Assembly (NCBI GenBank): GCA_000416085.1
Contig: KE356579.1
Span: 1,153,841 to 1,170,020, forward strand
Length of the DNA stretch: 16,180 nucleotides
Direction of reading: 5' to 3'
Source: a halophilic archaeon J07HX64
GTDB lineage: Archaea > Halobacteriota > Halobacteria > Halobacteriales > Haloarculaceae
Under the pieces are notes generated by a model. The model was given only the letters and a program-made list of their open reading frames with translations. It was not told the DNA's origin and searched no databases. The position numbers were made by a program, and so were the translations under genes. This document shows, piece after piece, positions 1 through 7,038 of the stretch (position 1 is the first letter of the stretch; every line of letters begins with the position of its first letter).

Positions 1-362
1 GGTGTGGACCCGGGCAGGTTGAGCGCCACCGTCGCCAGCCCCGTTCCCTCCAGTTCGACGACGAACGCGCGCTCCTCGTCCGGAGCGCCCGGTGGCGGCG
101 CTCTCAGCTCGACGGTCTCACACCCGGACCGCCGCACGCTCACGAACCCTACCAGGAGTGCGACGAGCGCCGGCGCGACGACCGCGTTTATCTGCCGGGC
201 ACCGGAGCTCCAGCCGAGCGCCAGAAGCACCGCCACCACCCCGGCGAGCGCCCAGCCACGACGGGTCAGCCGCGGTCGAGGGGCTGGCTCGCCGCTCACC
301 CGGTCACCGACACCGGACAGTAGATCACCGAGTGTCGTCCGTGCGGCACCCACCCCTCTCAT
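1..362 (-). CDS. DUF58 domain protein, N-terminal part (cut by window edge)
   Basis: The start codon overlaps the stop of the upstream MoxR gene as ATGA, and the frame stays open to base 1, giving about 120 residues. The protein opens with a short cytoplasmic segment, then a Thr-Arg-Arg-Gly-Trp motif leading into two hydrophobic segments separated by a short polar stretch (SGARQINAVVAPALVALL). This resembles the N-terminus of haloarchaeal DUF58 proteins. The remainder visible here is the start of the extracytoplasmic beta-rich part. DUF58 proteins are usually encoded next to MoxR ATPases and are thought to act with them in assembling or activating protein complexes at the membrane; the exact substrate is unknown. 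The assignment rests on the N-terminal motif plus gene order, because the DUF58 domain itself lies outside the window. Confidence 0.75.
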   Translation of the reverse strand, partial: MRGVGAARTTLGDLLSGVGDRVSGEPAPRPRLTRRGWALAGVVAVLLALGWSSGARQINAVVAPALVALLVGFVSVRRSGCETVELRAPPPGAPDEERAFVVELEGTGLATVALNLPGST

Positions 363-1315
363 GGCACCGATACTGTCTCGAGTGCCTCGGTCACGATGCG
401 GTCGGCCCCGCGTTCGCTCCCGATGATGCGGTGTGGGAGCACCACCGACGCCTCGCGCTGTACGTCATCCGGGAGGACGTACTCGCGGCCGTCGAGCACT
501 GCCCGGGCCTGTGCCGTCCGGAGCAGCGCGATACTGCCGCGGGGGCTCACCCCGAGTTCGGCGTGCTCGCGGGTGTATGCCGCCAGCCGGGTGATGTACT
601 CCCGGACCGACGGTTCGGCCCTGATAGCGCTGCTGGTCGCGCAGGCCCGGCGCAGTTCCGACAGTCCGACCACCGCCGAGAGTTCGTCTATCGGGTGGCC
701 GTCGACGACCCGACCCAGCAGCTTTGTCTCCTCGTTACCGTCGGGGTAGCCCATCGTCAACTGCTTTGTGAACCGGTCTCGCTCCGCAACCGGCAGGTCG
801 TATGTCCGGTCACCCTCGACGGTGTTCTGTGTCGCGATAACAAAAAACGGGTCCGGCAACGGCCGGGTCTCCCCGTCGACTGTCACCTGTGTCTCCTCCA
901 TCGCCTCCAACAGTGCTGACTGTGTCTTTGGTGGCGCACGGTTTATCTCGTCGCCCAGCATCACGTTCCCGAACACGGGACCCTGGCGAAACTCGAACTC
1001 GCCGGTTGCCTCGTTGTAGACGTTGACACCGGTCACGTCCGCCGGAAGCAGGTCCGGTGTGAACTGGACACGGCTGAACTCGCCACCGACGCTCGCAGCA
1101 ACCGACCTGGCGAGCACCGTCTTCCCGACACCGGGCACGTCCTCCAACAGGACGTGCCCCCCCGCGAGCAGCGTTGTCACCACGTGTTCGATTGTCTTGT
1201 GGTTCCCGACGACGACATTCTCGACGTTCGCCACGACCGCCTCCACGAGCTCCCGTGCAGCCGCGATATCGTCCTCCGATGGCCCGTTCTGGAGTGAGAT
1301 ATCGGGGTCTGTCAT
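359..1315 (-). CDS. MoxR-family AAA+ ATPase
   Basis: 318 residues, full length for the family. The Walker A motif is at residues 59-66 (DVPGVGKT) and Walker B at 120-126 (GDEINRAPPKTQSALLEAM region). Sensor 1 is ATQN at 161-164, and a C-terminal lid carries SPRGSIALLRTAQARA. The family normally shows ATQNPIE at sensor 1; here it is ATQNTVEGDRTYDLP, a small variation. MoxR ATPases are cytoplasmic chaperone-like ATPases that work with DUF58 or VWA-domain partners. The ATGA overlap with the downstream DUF58 gene indicates translational coupling in one transcript. No Shine-Dalgarno sequence is obvious before the ATG. The molecular client cannot be deduced from sequence. Confidence 0.93.
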   Translation of the reverse strand: MTDPDISLQNGPSEDDIAAARELVEAVVANVENVVVGNHKTIEHVVTTLLAGGHVLLEDVPGVGKTVLARSVAASVGGEFSRVQFTPDLLPADVTGVNVYNEATGEFEFRQGPVFGNVMLGDEINRAPPKTQSALLEAMEETQVTVDGETRPLPDPFFVIATQNTVEGDRTYDLPVAERDRFTKQLTMGYPDGNEETKLLGRVVDGHPIDELSAVVGLSELRRACATSSAIRAEPSVREYITRLAAYTREHAELGVSPRGSIALLRTAQARAVLDGREYVLPDDVQREASVVLPHRIIGSERGADRIVTEALETVSVP

Positions 1316-1383
1316 CGGCCCCGCTCTCGGTGTCGGCGGTGCGACCTGTCTACCTGTGTCATTGGTTCCGGTTGGCGGTCGAG

Positions 1384-1391
1384 CATACTAA
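1384..1391 (-). promoter_or_regulatory. Possible TATA element of the MoxR-DUF58 operon
   Basis: On the minus strand this reads TTAGTATG, about 70 nt before the MoxR ATG, which would give a leader of roughly 45 nt. It is the only AT-rich octamer in this GC-rich gap, but the match is weak and no BRE purines are convincing. The rest of 1316-1591 shows nothing I can assign. Confidence 0.3.
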
Positions 1392-1591
1392 GCGTGCCGT
1401 CTCCGGTCGGACTACGCGCACTCACGCCCCGGAGCCAGACTGTTCGTCCGAGTTGCACCCTCCGGTGTCCGCTGACCGACCGTGATATCCACCGGGGTCT
1501 GTGCCCGCGTCGGTCCCCTCGTGAGGGGGAGTCGGCCGCGGACCTGTGCCCGGACTGGCACTGGATTCGGTGTGCGTGGTGAGCGGGTGTC

Positions 1592-1918
1592 TCACCCCCG
1601 GTGGGAGACGAGCACCTGCAGATTGCGGACGGTGGTAACTGTCCCGGCCAGAACAATCACGACCGGGAACAACAGACGGTACGACTCCGTGCTGGCGGCC
1701 CCCGAGGCGTAGGCGTACCCCGCCAGCGCGACCAGGAGGGCCGAGCTTTTGAGCAGGAATAGGGAGACGGTGACACCGAAACGCTCGATAGCCCACCGTG
1801 CGAGCGGGTTCCGCTCGACAACTCCGGGCTGTGCCAGCCCGTACCGGGTCGTCGCCCAGTCACCCACGACGAACAACACGATCGCGAGTGTCCAGAGAGC
1901 GGCGTCGGGCCAGAGCAT
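1592..1918 (-). CDS. Small integral membrane protein, DUF5658-like
   Basis: 108 residues with three clear hydrophobic segments at about 6-27, 47-70 and 81-101. The first contains GDWATTRYGL and is followed by a polar loop with ERNPLAR (35-41). A membrane-embedded Asp followed a few residues later by Thr, then a loop with an Asn-Pro, is the pattern I associate with the DUF5658 family of small haloarchaeal membrane proteins. A lysine (57) sits inside the second segment. No function is known. The gene stands alone on the minus strand, with non-coding sequence on both sides. Family assignment is from memory of the pattern and is moderate; coding status is supported by hydrophobicity and codon use. 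Confidence 0.7.
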   Translation of the reverse strand: MLWPDAALWTLAIVLFVVGDWATTRYGLAQPGVVERNPLARWAIERFGVTVSLFLLKSSALLVALAGYAYASGAASTESYRLLFPVVIVLAGTVTTVRNLQVLVSHRG

Positions 1919-2090
1919 ACAGATATCGACGGTTCCCAGCGGTTCGTGTCTTCCGGCCGGGGACGGTCACCGGTCGTCCTCCTGCCCGGGGCCCTGTCGG
2001 TCTCCCGTCCGAACCCGACGTCGGCAGGGCTCATCCCGGACTTCTCTGCCGGCGGCGGCATGACCCCCGGTCGACTGCCCCGTAGTAGAT

Positions 2091-2401
2091 CTACCCGACG
2101 TGGGTTGTGCCGATGAGCAGTGCGAACCCGGACACCAGCGCCAGGCCGCCAGGTGTCGGCACCACGAGGGTGGACACCACCGGCGACCCCACGTCCGCGC
2201 CGAGCACCAGCGGCGCCGCAACGGACATCACCGCGAGCAGCCAGGCCCGAGATACAACGGGTCGTCACACGCCCGCCGAGGAACGTGCTGACGACACACA
2301 CCGAGAAACCACAGCACTCCGGCCCCCGACAGCGCAGTTATCGGCGACACGAACACACCCGTTGCCGGAAGTAGGAACAGTATCACACTCAGGAGAAGCA
2401 T
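2091..2401 (-). pseudogene. Frameshifted remnant of a small four-segment membrane protein
   Basis: No single frame is open, but the minus strand read in successive frames gives one plausible hydrophobic protein. It begins at ATG 2401 with MLLLSVILFLLPATGVFVSP and a second hydrophobic stretch ending VLWFLGVC. The frame then changes at a GTGTGTGT run near 2300, and again near 2255. The last part reads AWLLAVMSVAAPLVLGADVG and then GGLALVSGFALLIG, ending at a TAG at 2091-2093. Four hydrophobic segments in about 105 residues would be a typical small haloarchaeal membrane protein. The family is not recognised. The frame breaks could be true decay or base errors. Confidence 0.5.
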
Positions 2402-2705
2402 CGCCCGAGGGTCTACAGTAGTGTCGACAGACTCGCTACAACGACCAGACGGGTGTCGTCTATTAGCAGTTGCCCTCGGTCACTGTACCGCGGTGCTGTT
2501 TCTCGCACACCTCCGGTTGTTCCCACTGACCACCACCTGTCCCGTCGAGGATCCTCACTCCACAGCACCCGCGGGCGCGGTGGTCCCTCTCGACCTACTC
2601 GCCACAACTCGAACAGCGCAGCACACACCACCGAAGATGACCGGGGGGAGATAAGCTGTAACTCCTGCACACTGTATCCGCCGTCAGCGAGAGCGGGTTG
2701 TCCGG
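2402..2705. other. Gap without a convincing gene
   Basis: No intact ORF here has haloarchaeal character. One minus-strand frame (about 2465-2650) contains CVLRCSSCGE, a stop, then VERDHRARGCCG and a hydrophilic tail, which faintly suggests a decayed zinc-ribbon peptide. It could belong with the membrane remnant downstream or be chance. Confidence 0.4.
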
Positions 2706-3230
2706 TCAGCGCAGCATCTCGACACCCTCGTTTATACCGAGGTCACCGCGCTCGACGGCCTCCAGCACCTCCCGAAGTCGCTCGTCTCCGGGGTCGTCCT
2801 CCGCGCTCGCGGTCAGTTCGTCGAGGGTAACCTTCCGCGAGTGACCGGTAAACTCGTCGAAATCTGTGCCGTCGGCGAGTGCACGCTCCAGTTTGACGCG
2901 GTAGTTGCCGCCGTCGGTGGTGTACAGCTCGTCCGGGTGGAAAAAGTACCAGTCTTCGCGGTCGAACCGAACACCGACGCGCGGTTTGGCCCCGAAGTTC
3001 CGGGCGAAGTAGACGAGCGCCTCGACCTCCTCGCCGTCGAGATAGATCGGGTCGCCTGCGGAGGACTTTGCCTCGATTGCGTAGAACTGTTCACCCTCCC
3101 CTGCCAGTACGTCCGGCAACTCCCGGTCTGTCGCGCTCCCGCTTGCCGGTGCACGCATCACCGCAAATCCGGCCTCGTCGAGTCTGTTGACGAGTTCACG
3201 CTCCCGACGGTCACCTTTCGCGTTCGACAT
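2706..3230 (-). CDS. hjc: Archaeal Holliday junction resolvase Hjc
   Basis: 174 residues. Hjc is a homodimeric nuclease that cuts four-way DNA junctions during recombination and fork repair. The nuclease core matches the family: [10 protein letters not shown] with the metal-binding Glu at residue 10, [16 protein letters not shown] with Asp 40, and YAIEAKSS with Glu 53 and Lys 55, which is the PD-(D/E)xK active site. The stretch [17 protein letters not shown] and the following [21 protein letters not shown] are characteristic of haloarchaeal Hjc. The last 35 residues or so form an acidic helical tail beyond the minimal nuclease fold, which I believe is common in haloarchaeal members. The ATG lies 7 bp past the stop of the upstream propeller gene, but it has its own TATA box, so it is probably transcribed independently. 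Confidence 0.95.
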   Translation of the reverse strand: MSNAKGDRRERELVNRLDEAGFAVMRAPASGSATDRELPDVLAGEGEQFYAIEAKSSAGDPIYLDGEEVEALVYFARNFGAKPRVGVRFDREDWYFFHPDELYTTDGGNYRVKLERALADGTDFDEFTGHSRKVTLDELTASAEDDPGDERLREVLEAVERGDLGINEGVEMLR

Positions 3231-3236
3231 TGATCT

Positions 3237-4940
3237 TTATTCGCTCCGGGAGTCATTTAAACCGTCCGCACGCCGGGCGAGCAGGTACCCGCTCAACCCT
3301 GCGAGCGCTGCCCCGACGCCCAACCCGGCCCCGGTTCCGTCTGTGCTCTCGGCGTCACCGCTCTCGTCGGTGGTCCCGTTTCCGGCCCCCCCGTCGTCGG
3401 TGTCTCCGTCACCGACTCCCTCGCTGTCGGTGTCTCTGTCGTCGGGGTCCCCGTCGGACCCGACCGTCCCGTCGCCCGTGTCACCGGTGTCGCCCGTATC
3501 GTCGGTGCCATCGGGTGGGTCCGCGCCGGGCACGTCGACGACGCTGGCGACACGCCCGGCACCCGGGTCGACCCCGGGCCGGTCGTCCGGTTCCGGGCCG
3601 AGCACGTCCTCGGGCCAGTCGGTCAGCGACGGTGGGTCTGCCTGGCTGCCGGCTCTGTCGGGGAAGGTGTACAGCGCCTCCCGGGTCTCGTTCAGCCCGC
3701 CGAAGCCACTGCTGAGGTCCACACTGCTGGCGACGTAGCAACCGTCGGCGGCCTGTGCCGTCCAGAAACTCGTCTCCCGGGGGTTCCGCCAGCGGGCGAG
3801 TTCGGTCGGCGCCGCCGGGTCACTCACGTCGTAGACCCCGACGCCGCCGAAGTACCAGGATGTGTACAGCCGGTCGCCCCGGAAATCGGCGTTGTGCGAC
3901 GTGGTGAACCAGCCCTCCGTTGTCTGGTCGAACGAGGCCGGCGGCGCTATCGTCGAGAGCTTCTCCGGTTCCTCAGGGTCGCTCACATCGTAGATATCGA
4001 CCCCGCTGGCCCCGCCGACACGCCCGCCGCCCTCCGCGAGTCGCCCCGCCCGGTCGTCGACTGCCCAGGTCTCCCTGCCCACGAGCAACAGCGTGCCATC
4101 CTCGTTCACCGTCGCGTAGTGGTCCGCACCGCCCGGTGTGCGCGCCACGAGAAACGCCTCCTCGGTGGAGACCGCCGCCAGTTGCTCGCGTGTGGCGTCG
4201 GCGACCCGGCCGAGCGCCTCGGGGTTCCCGGGGTCGCTCACGTCGACCATCCAGGTGCCGGCGTCCCAGTACGGCAGATACGCCGTGCCGTCCTGCACGT
4301 ACACGTCGTGCAGGGCGCGCAGCGGCGGTGCGACGTCCGCCCACCGCTCGTCCTCGTCCAGCGGCGACCACCGGCCGACCTCGACCGGGTCGTCGTCCGA
4401 CACGTCGACCATCACGACCGACATCCCCCGGTCCCGGCCGGTCACGTACACCGTCTCGTCGGTGAAATACGCGTTGTGGATGTGATCGTCGGTGGGGTGG
4501 AAGGCAACCTGCTCGGGCTGGGTCGGGTCGCCCACATCGAACAGCGCGACCCCGCTGGGCTGGTTCGGGGTGAACTGCGCCGGCCCGGCAACTGCCAGCC
4601 TGTCTCCCGAGGGCCAGAGATCCCAGATACCACGGAGCGACTGGTCGGTGTCGGTCTCTATCTCGCGGTGCTCTGCCAGCACCGTCGGCTCTGCGGGGTC
4701 GGCGACGTCCACGACTGCGAACCCGTTACTCGCGGCGACGTACGCCAGGTCGTCCGCGACCACGGCCTCGCGTGCCCCCGACACCGCCACACTCCCGAGC
4801 GGTCCGTACCCCTCCTGTGATGTCCCCCCGGACGGACTCCCGGTCTGTCGACTCCTGGCCGCGCTGGCTGTGGCCGGTATCGCACTCCCGCCCAAGAGCG
4901 CACCGGCCGCCCGTAATGCGGTACGTCGGTCGAACTCCAT
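3237..4940 (-). CDS. Tat-exported LVIVD-repeat beta-propeller surface protein
   Basis: 567 residues from the ATG at 4940. This start is chosen because MEFDRRTALRAAGALLGG is a Tat signal (Arg 5-Arg 6) followed by an AxA-type region. The open frame runs much further upstream, but that part is low-quality and crosses non-coding repeats. The body holds at least six LVIVD-type repeats with the signature VDVSDPxxPxxLG, for example GVDIYDVSDPEEPEKLS and GVGVYDVSDPAAPTELAR, several preceded by His motifs (HIHNAYF, ALHDVYV, TSHNADF). These repeats build an extracellular beta-propeller. A long Asp/Gly/Thr/Ser-rich spacer follows, then a hydrophobic anchor (GAGLGVGAALAGLSGYLL) ending in Arg-Arg. The protein is therefore probably anchored in the membrane and displayed outside. 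Ligand and role are unknown. The TAA stop is 7 bp from hjc. Confidence 0.88.
   Translation of the reverse strand: MEFDRRTALRAAGALLGGSAIPATASAARSRQTGSPSGGTSQEGYGPLGSVAVSGAREAVVADDLAYVAASNGFAVVDVADPAEPTVLAEHREIETDTDQSLRGIWDLWPSGDRLAVAGPAQFTPNQPSGVALFDVGDPTQPEQVAFHPTDDHIHNAYFTDETVYVTGRDRGMSVVMVDVSDDDPVEVGRWSPLDEDERWADVAPPLRALHDVYVQDGTAYLPYWDAGTWMVDVSDPGNPEALGRVADATREQLAAVSTEEAFLVARTPGGADHYATVNEDGTLLLVGRETWAVDDRAGRLAEGGGRVGGASGVDIYDVSDPEEPEKLSTIAPPASFDQTTEGWFTTSHNADFRGDRLYTSWYFGGVGVYDVSDPAAPTELARWRNPRETSFWTAQAADGCYVASSVDLSSGFGGLNETREALYTFPDRAGSQADPPSLTDWPEDVLGPEPDDRPGVDPGAGRVASVVDVPGADPPDGTDDTGDTGDTGDGTVGSDGDPDDRDTDSEGVGDGDTDDGGAGNGTTDESGDAESTDGTGAGLGVGAALAGLSGYLLARRADGLNDSRSE
3256..3261 (-). promoter_or_regulatory. 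TATA box of hjc, inside the upstream coding region
   Basis: TTTAAA centred 28 nt before the hjc ATG, the spacing expected for a leaderless haloarchaeal transcript. It lies within the last codons (Gly-Leu-Asn-Asp) of the propeller gene. Confidence 0.6.
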
Positions 4941-5003
4941 GCCTATATCTGGTGTCGCGCAGGTGTATGTGTTTCCGTCTCGGACACTCGACCCCCCGTC
5001 GCC

Positions 5004-5145
5004 GACCCACACACCGGCTGTCGGCTGTGGGGATATTGCCGACCCACACCGACTGTCGACTGCGGGGATGTCGCCAGCATACACTGGCTGTCGGTTGCGG
5101 GGATGTCGCCGATATACACCCGCTATCGGCTGTGGGCGACTCCCC
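5004..5145. repeat. Four degenerate 35-bp tandem repeats
   Basis: Units lie at 5004-5040 (37 bp), 5041-5075, 5076-5110 and 5111-5145 (35 bp each). Each begins with a (C/T)ACAC core followed by GCTGTCGGCTGTGGGGAT-like sequence and mostly ends TCGCC or a variant. Since 35 is not a multiple of 3 and no frame stays plausible, they are non-coding. They sit about 60 bp upstream of the propeller gene's ATG in the 4941-5310 gap. The rest of that gap holds only the amphi-Trp promoter. Confidence 0.8.
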
Positions 5146-5281
5146 GAACTGGCCGTCGAGGTGTCCGGCCTATCGTGGCAGACAGATTGTCGTTCTGCCG
5201 ACACAGAGCCGGCGAGGCACCCAGATATCTTTCCTCGTGTGGTGTCGGGCTGTCTGGACGCCCACGGGAAACCGTAGTCTA

Positions 5282-5288
5282 TTTTATA
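5282..5288 (+). promoter_or_regulatory. TATA box of the amphi-Trp gene
   Basis: TTTTATA centred about 26 nt before the ATG at 5311, consistent with a leaderless transcript. Confidence 0.65.
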
Positions 5289-5310
5289 CCCGCCGGAGAA
5301 CACCGAACCG

Positions 5311-5657
5311 ATGTCAGACGAGATAGAACTCCTCGAAGTCGAGCGTGACCAGTCACTCGAAGACAGTGCCGCGACCCTGCGTGCGCTTGCGGGACTCCTC
5401 GAGCCTCCCGGCGACAAACTCACTGTCGCTATCGGCGGCGAGTCGACCACACCTCCCGCCGCGGAAGAGGAGGCAGAGCTCGAACTTGAACTCATCAAAG
5501 AGGATGACGGGTTCGGACTCGAAATCGAGATCGAGTGGGAGGCAGTCGAGAGTGAGGAAGCGGACGAGGAGGAGAGTGAGGAAGAAGGTGAGAAAGCAGA
5601 GGAGGAAGAGGAAAAGAAGAGAGTGAGGAAGAAGGTGAGAAAGCGGAGGAGGAGTAG
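5311..5657 (+). CDS. Amphi-Trp domain protein with a frameshifted acidic tail
   Basis: The first ~78 residues match the haloarchaeal amphi-Trp domain. The N-terminus is MSDEIELLEVERDQSLEDSA with a following helix ATLRALAGLLE, then KLTVAIGGESTTPPA and an alternating charged/hydrophobic strand GLEIEIEWEA. The domain is small and of unknown function. After it comes a Glu-rich tail. A 35-bp segment at 5572-5606 recurs at 5619-5653, an offset of 47 nt, one short of a codon multiple. In its own frame the second copy reads ESEEEGEKAEEE and stops at TAG 5655-5657, which I take as the ancestral end. Without correction the frame continues as a basic tail (RVRKKVRKRRRSRKR) to 6294, running antisense through the next gene. 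That is atypical for an acidic haloarchaeal proteome. A one-base loss between 5606 and 5619, real or an error, explains this. Confidence 0.8.
5572..5653 (+). repeat. Imperfect direct duplication, 47-nt offset
   Basis: Copy 1 is 5572-5606 and copy 2 is 5619-5653. They differ at one base (AAAGCA versus AAAGCG). Both lie inside a nearly pure purine stretch from about 5567 to 5708. Confidence 0.85.
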
Positions 5658-5832
5658 AAAGAGGGCAGCGGAGGAGAAGAGGACGAGAGAAAGAAAGGGT
5701 ACAGACGGGAGTAGCCGGGGTGGCTGGAGACACTGGCGTTTGCGGTGGAGAGGCGACGAACAGACGAACTGTTATTTTTCAGCCAGTGGCGGTTCGGTTG
5801 TTGTTCGAGTGGTCCCGGCACAGTCTGTGGAG

Positions 5833-6285
5833 TCAGTCGTCGAGCAGGCGTCGGCGGGCGAGCGTGACCAGCGCAGCGACCCAGACGAGCAGTTCGACGG
5901 CCGACGCGCGGGTGCCGACGTAGAAGGCGGCGAACTCGACGGGCGGCAGTTGGACCTGAGACTCGTGTTCGACAACCGGCCAGAGGAGAAATCGGGTGTC
6001 CTCGGGACGACCGTTTACGATCATCTGTGCGGCATCGAGTGCGAGATGCGACGCCCAGCCGACTGCGACGGCCAGCCACGCCCGGTTACGAGTGGCGAGC
6101 GCCAGCGGCGCGACGAGTGCGAACACCGAGTGTGTGACTGTGTGGTACTGGTCGACCACCCCGAGCGACCCGAGCGGTTTGTCGACAAGATCCGGCAGTG
6201 CCGCGCCAACGACCACCGGCATCACCGGGAGCCGCAACACCACCGCCAGCAGGTACCCTGCCACGGGGTGTGTCGGATACAGCAT
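5833..6285 (-). CDS. YdjM-like membrane-bound metal-dependent hydrolase
   Basis: 150 residues, mostly hydrophobic. Metal-ligand type residues occur in the order expected for the YdjM (LexA-binding, membrane-bound metal-dependent hydrolase) family: PTHPVAGYLL with His 6, ALPDLVDKP with Asp 32, YHTVTHSVF with His 48 and His 52, and GWASHLALDA with His 80 and Asp 84. Hydrophobic segments surround these. The biochemical substrate of archaeal members is not known. It is convergent with the amphi-Trp gene. The 5658-5832 gap between them contains a short T run (GTTATTTTTC near 5770) that might help terminate the plus-strand transcript. A TATA element lies 28 nt before the ATG. Confidence 0.82.
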   Translation of the reverse strand: MLYPTHPVAGYLLAVVLRLPVMPVVVGAALPDLVDKPLGSLGVVDQYHTVTHSVFALVAPLALATRNRAWLAVAVGWASHLALDAAQMIVNGRPEDTRFLLWPVVEHESQVQLPPVEFAAFYVGTRASAVELLVWVAALVTLARRRLLDD

Positions 6286-6309
6286 ATTATCTGATCTGAC
6301 GAGAAACGT

Positions 6310-6316
6310 CTATACG
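6310..6316 (-). promoter_or_regulatory. TATA box of the YdjM-like gene
   Basis: Minus-strand CGTATAG centred 28 nt upstream of the ATG at 6285, consistent with a leaderless transcript. Confidence 0.5.
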
Positions 6317-6434
6317 CTTTCGCTCCCCCGACCAGTTGTGTCGGGACATCGGTGACGAGTAAGGGATTGTCGGCTCCTGTGCCCGACAACAGGGGGTGTG
6401 GCTTATCGAGTGTGATGTGCTCCGGGGGAACCGC

Positions 6435-6440
6435 TTTATT
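6435..6440 (+). promoter_or_regulatory. TATA box of the MscS-like gene
   Basis: TTTATT centred about 25 nt before the ATG at 6462. It supports that start over the ATG at 6396 in the same frame. Confidence 0.55.
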
Positions 6441-6461
6441 CTTGGGTATCTCCAGTCTGGT

Positions 6462-6998
6462 ATGTCGAGTTTCCAGTCACTCTCACAGGAGCTGATCGGT
6501 GGCATCGCCGGTGCTGTGCGCGACGCGAGCCCGCGACTCGTGGTCGTGGTGTTGTTTCTGGCTGTGGCGGCCGTGCTCGTGTGACTGGTGGTTAGCCGGG
6601 TGAGCGGCCCGCTTGTGGGTATCGCGGGTAACCCGGCCGAGCGGCGGTTCCTGGAGGTTGCCCTGCGGGTAGTCCTCTGGTTTGGAAGCAGTCTGGTCGC
6701 GCTCTCGCTGCTCGGATTCCAGCAGCTCGCGACCGCGCTCGGGACGGCGTCGGGCTTTCTGGCACTCGCTGTCGCCTACGCGCTCCGCGACGCGCTCAGC
6801 GAGGTGATCGCCGGGGTGTATCTCATCCAGGACGACCGGTTTGTCCAGGGCCGGCGTGTCAGCACCGACGACCGGACGGGGACGATACGAGATGTTGGGC
6901 TCCGGCGCACGACACTCCGCGACGAGGAGACCGACGCGGTAATTATCATCGCCAACAACCGTATCGAACCACGCTGGACACTGCACGATGAACGGTGA
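6462..6998 (+). pseudogene. Small MscS-like membrane channel protein with an in-frame TGA
   Basis: Reading from ATG 6462, codon 41 (6582-6584) is TGA, and the same frame continues without any other break to 6998, totalling 178 amino-acid positions counting the TGA. The upstream part (MSSFQSLSQELIGGIAGAVR, then a hydrophobic helix RLVVVVLFLAVAAVLV) runs directly into LVVSRVSGPLVG after the stop. Further on come two more hydrophobic segments, including GTASGFLALAVAYALRDALS, which resembles the pore-lining TM3 of MscS. A short beta domain follows (DDRFVQGRRVSTDDRTGTIRDVGLRRTTL...IIANNRIE). The large C-terminal domain of MscS is absent, so this is a minimal form. A single C-to-T change from CGA (Arg) would create the stop. 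A GTG just after it could allow re-initiation, but the product would lack the first helix. No gene lies within the overlap. Confidence 0.72.
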
Positions 6999-7012
6999 GC
7001 GATGTAGACAGC

Positions 7013-7038
7013 CCGCAATCTCGAAAACCGAGATGCGG
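7013..7038. other. Hairpin in the convergent gap after the MscS-like gene
   Basis: CCGC (7013-7016), a bulged A, ATCTCG (7018-7023), a five-base loop, CGAGAT (7029-7034) and GCGG (7035-7038) form a ten-pair stem 14 bp beyond the stop codon. No T run follows, so it is not a classical terminator. The same 187-bp gap holds two copies of GGAACCTGCGAC (7047-7058 and 7099-7110). It could be a structured 3' end or a small RNA. Confidence 0.45.

Noticed and set aside
1422..1591. Minus-strand hydrophilic ORF downstream of the DUF5658-like gene
   Set aside because: It overlaps that gene out of frame, has no start of its own and no recognisable family.
3894..4820. 308-residue plus-strand ORF opposite the propeller gene
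   Set aside because: Shadow frame in high-GC coding DNA. It is Arg/His/Val-rich and not acidic, with no motif, whereas the minus strand has clear LVIVD repeats.
5004..5145. CRISPR remnant
   Set aside because: The 35-bp units abut each other without spacers and are too diverged.
4941..5498. N-terminal extension of the propeller frame to 5498
   Set aside because: It crosses the 35-bp non-coding repeats and the amphi-Trp start, has low-complexity Ser-rich sequence, and would bury the Tat signal that begins at 4940.
5658..6294. Basic C-terminal run-on of the amphi-Trp protein
   Set aside because: Antisense to a well-supported membrane hydrolase gene and produced only by the 1-nt offset in the duplication.
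6582..6584. Selenocysteine at the TGA of the MscS-like gene
   Set aside because: Haloarchaea are not known to use selenocysteine, no SECIS-like structure is apparent, and the position is in a hydrophobic/basic helix boundary where Arg is expected.
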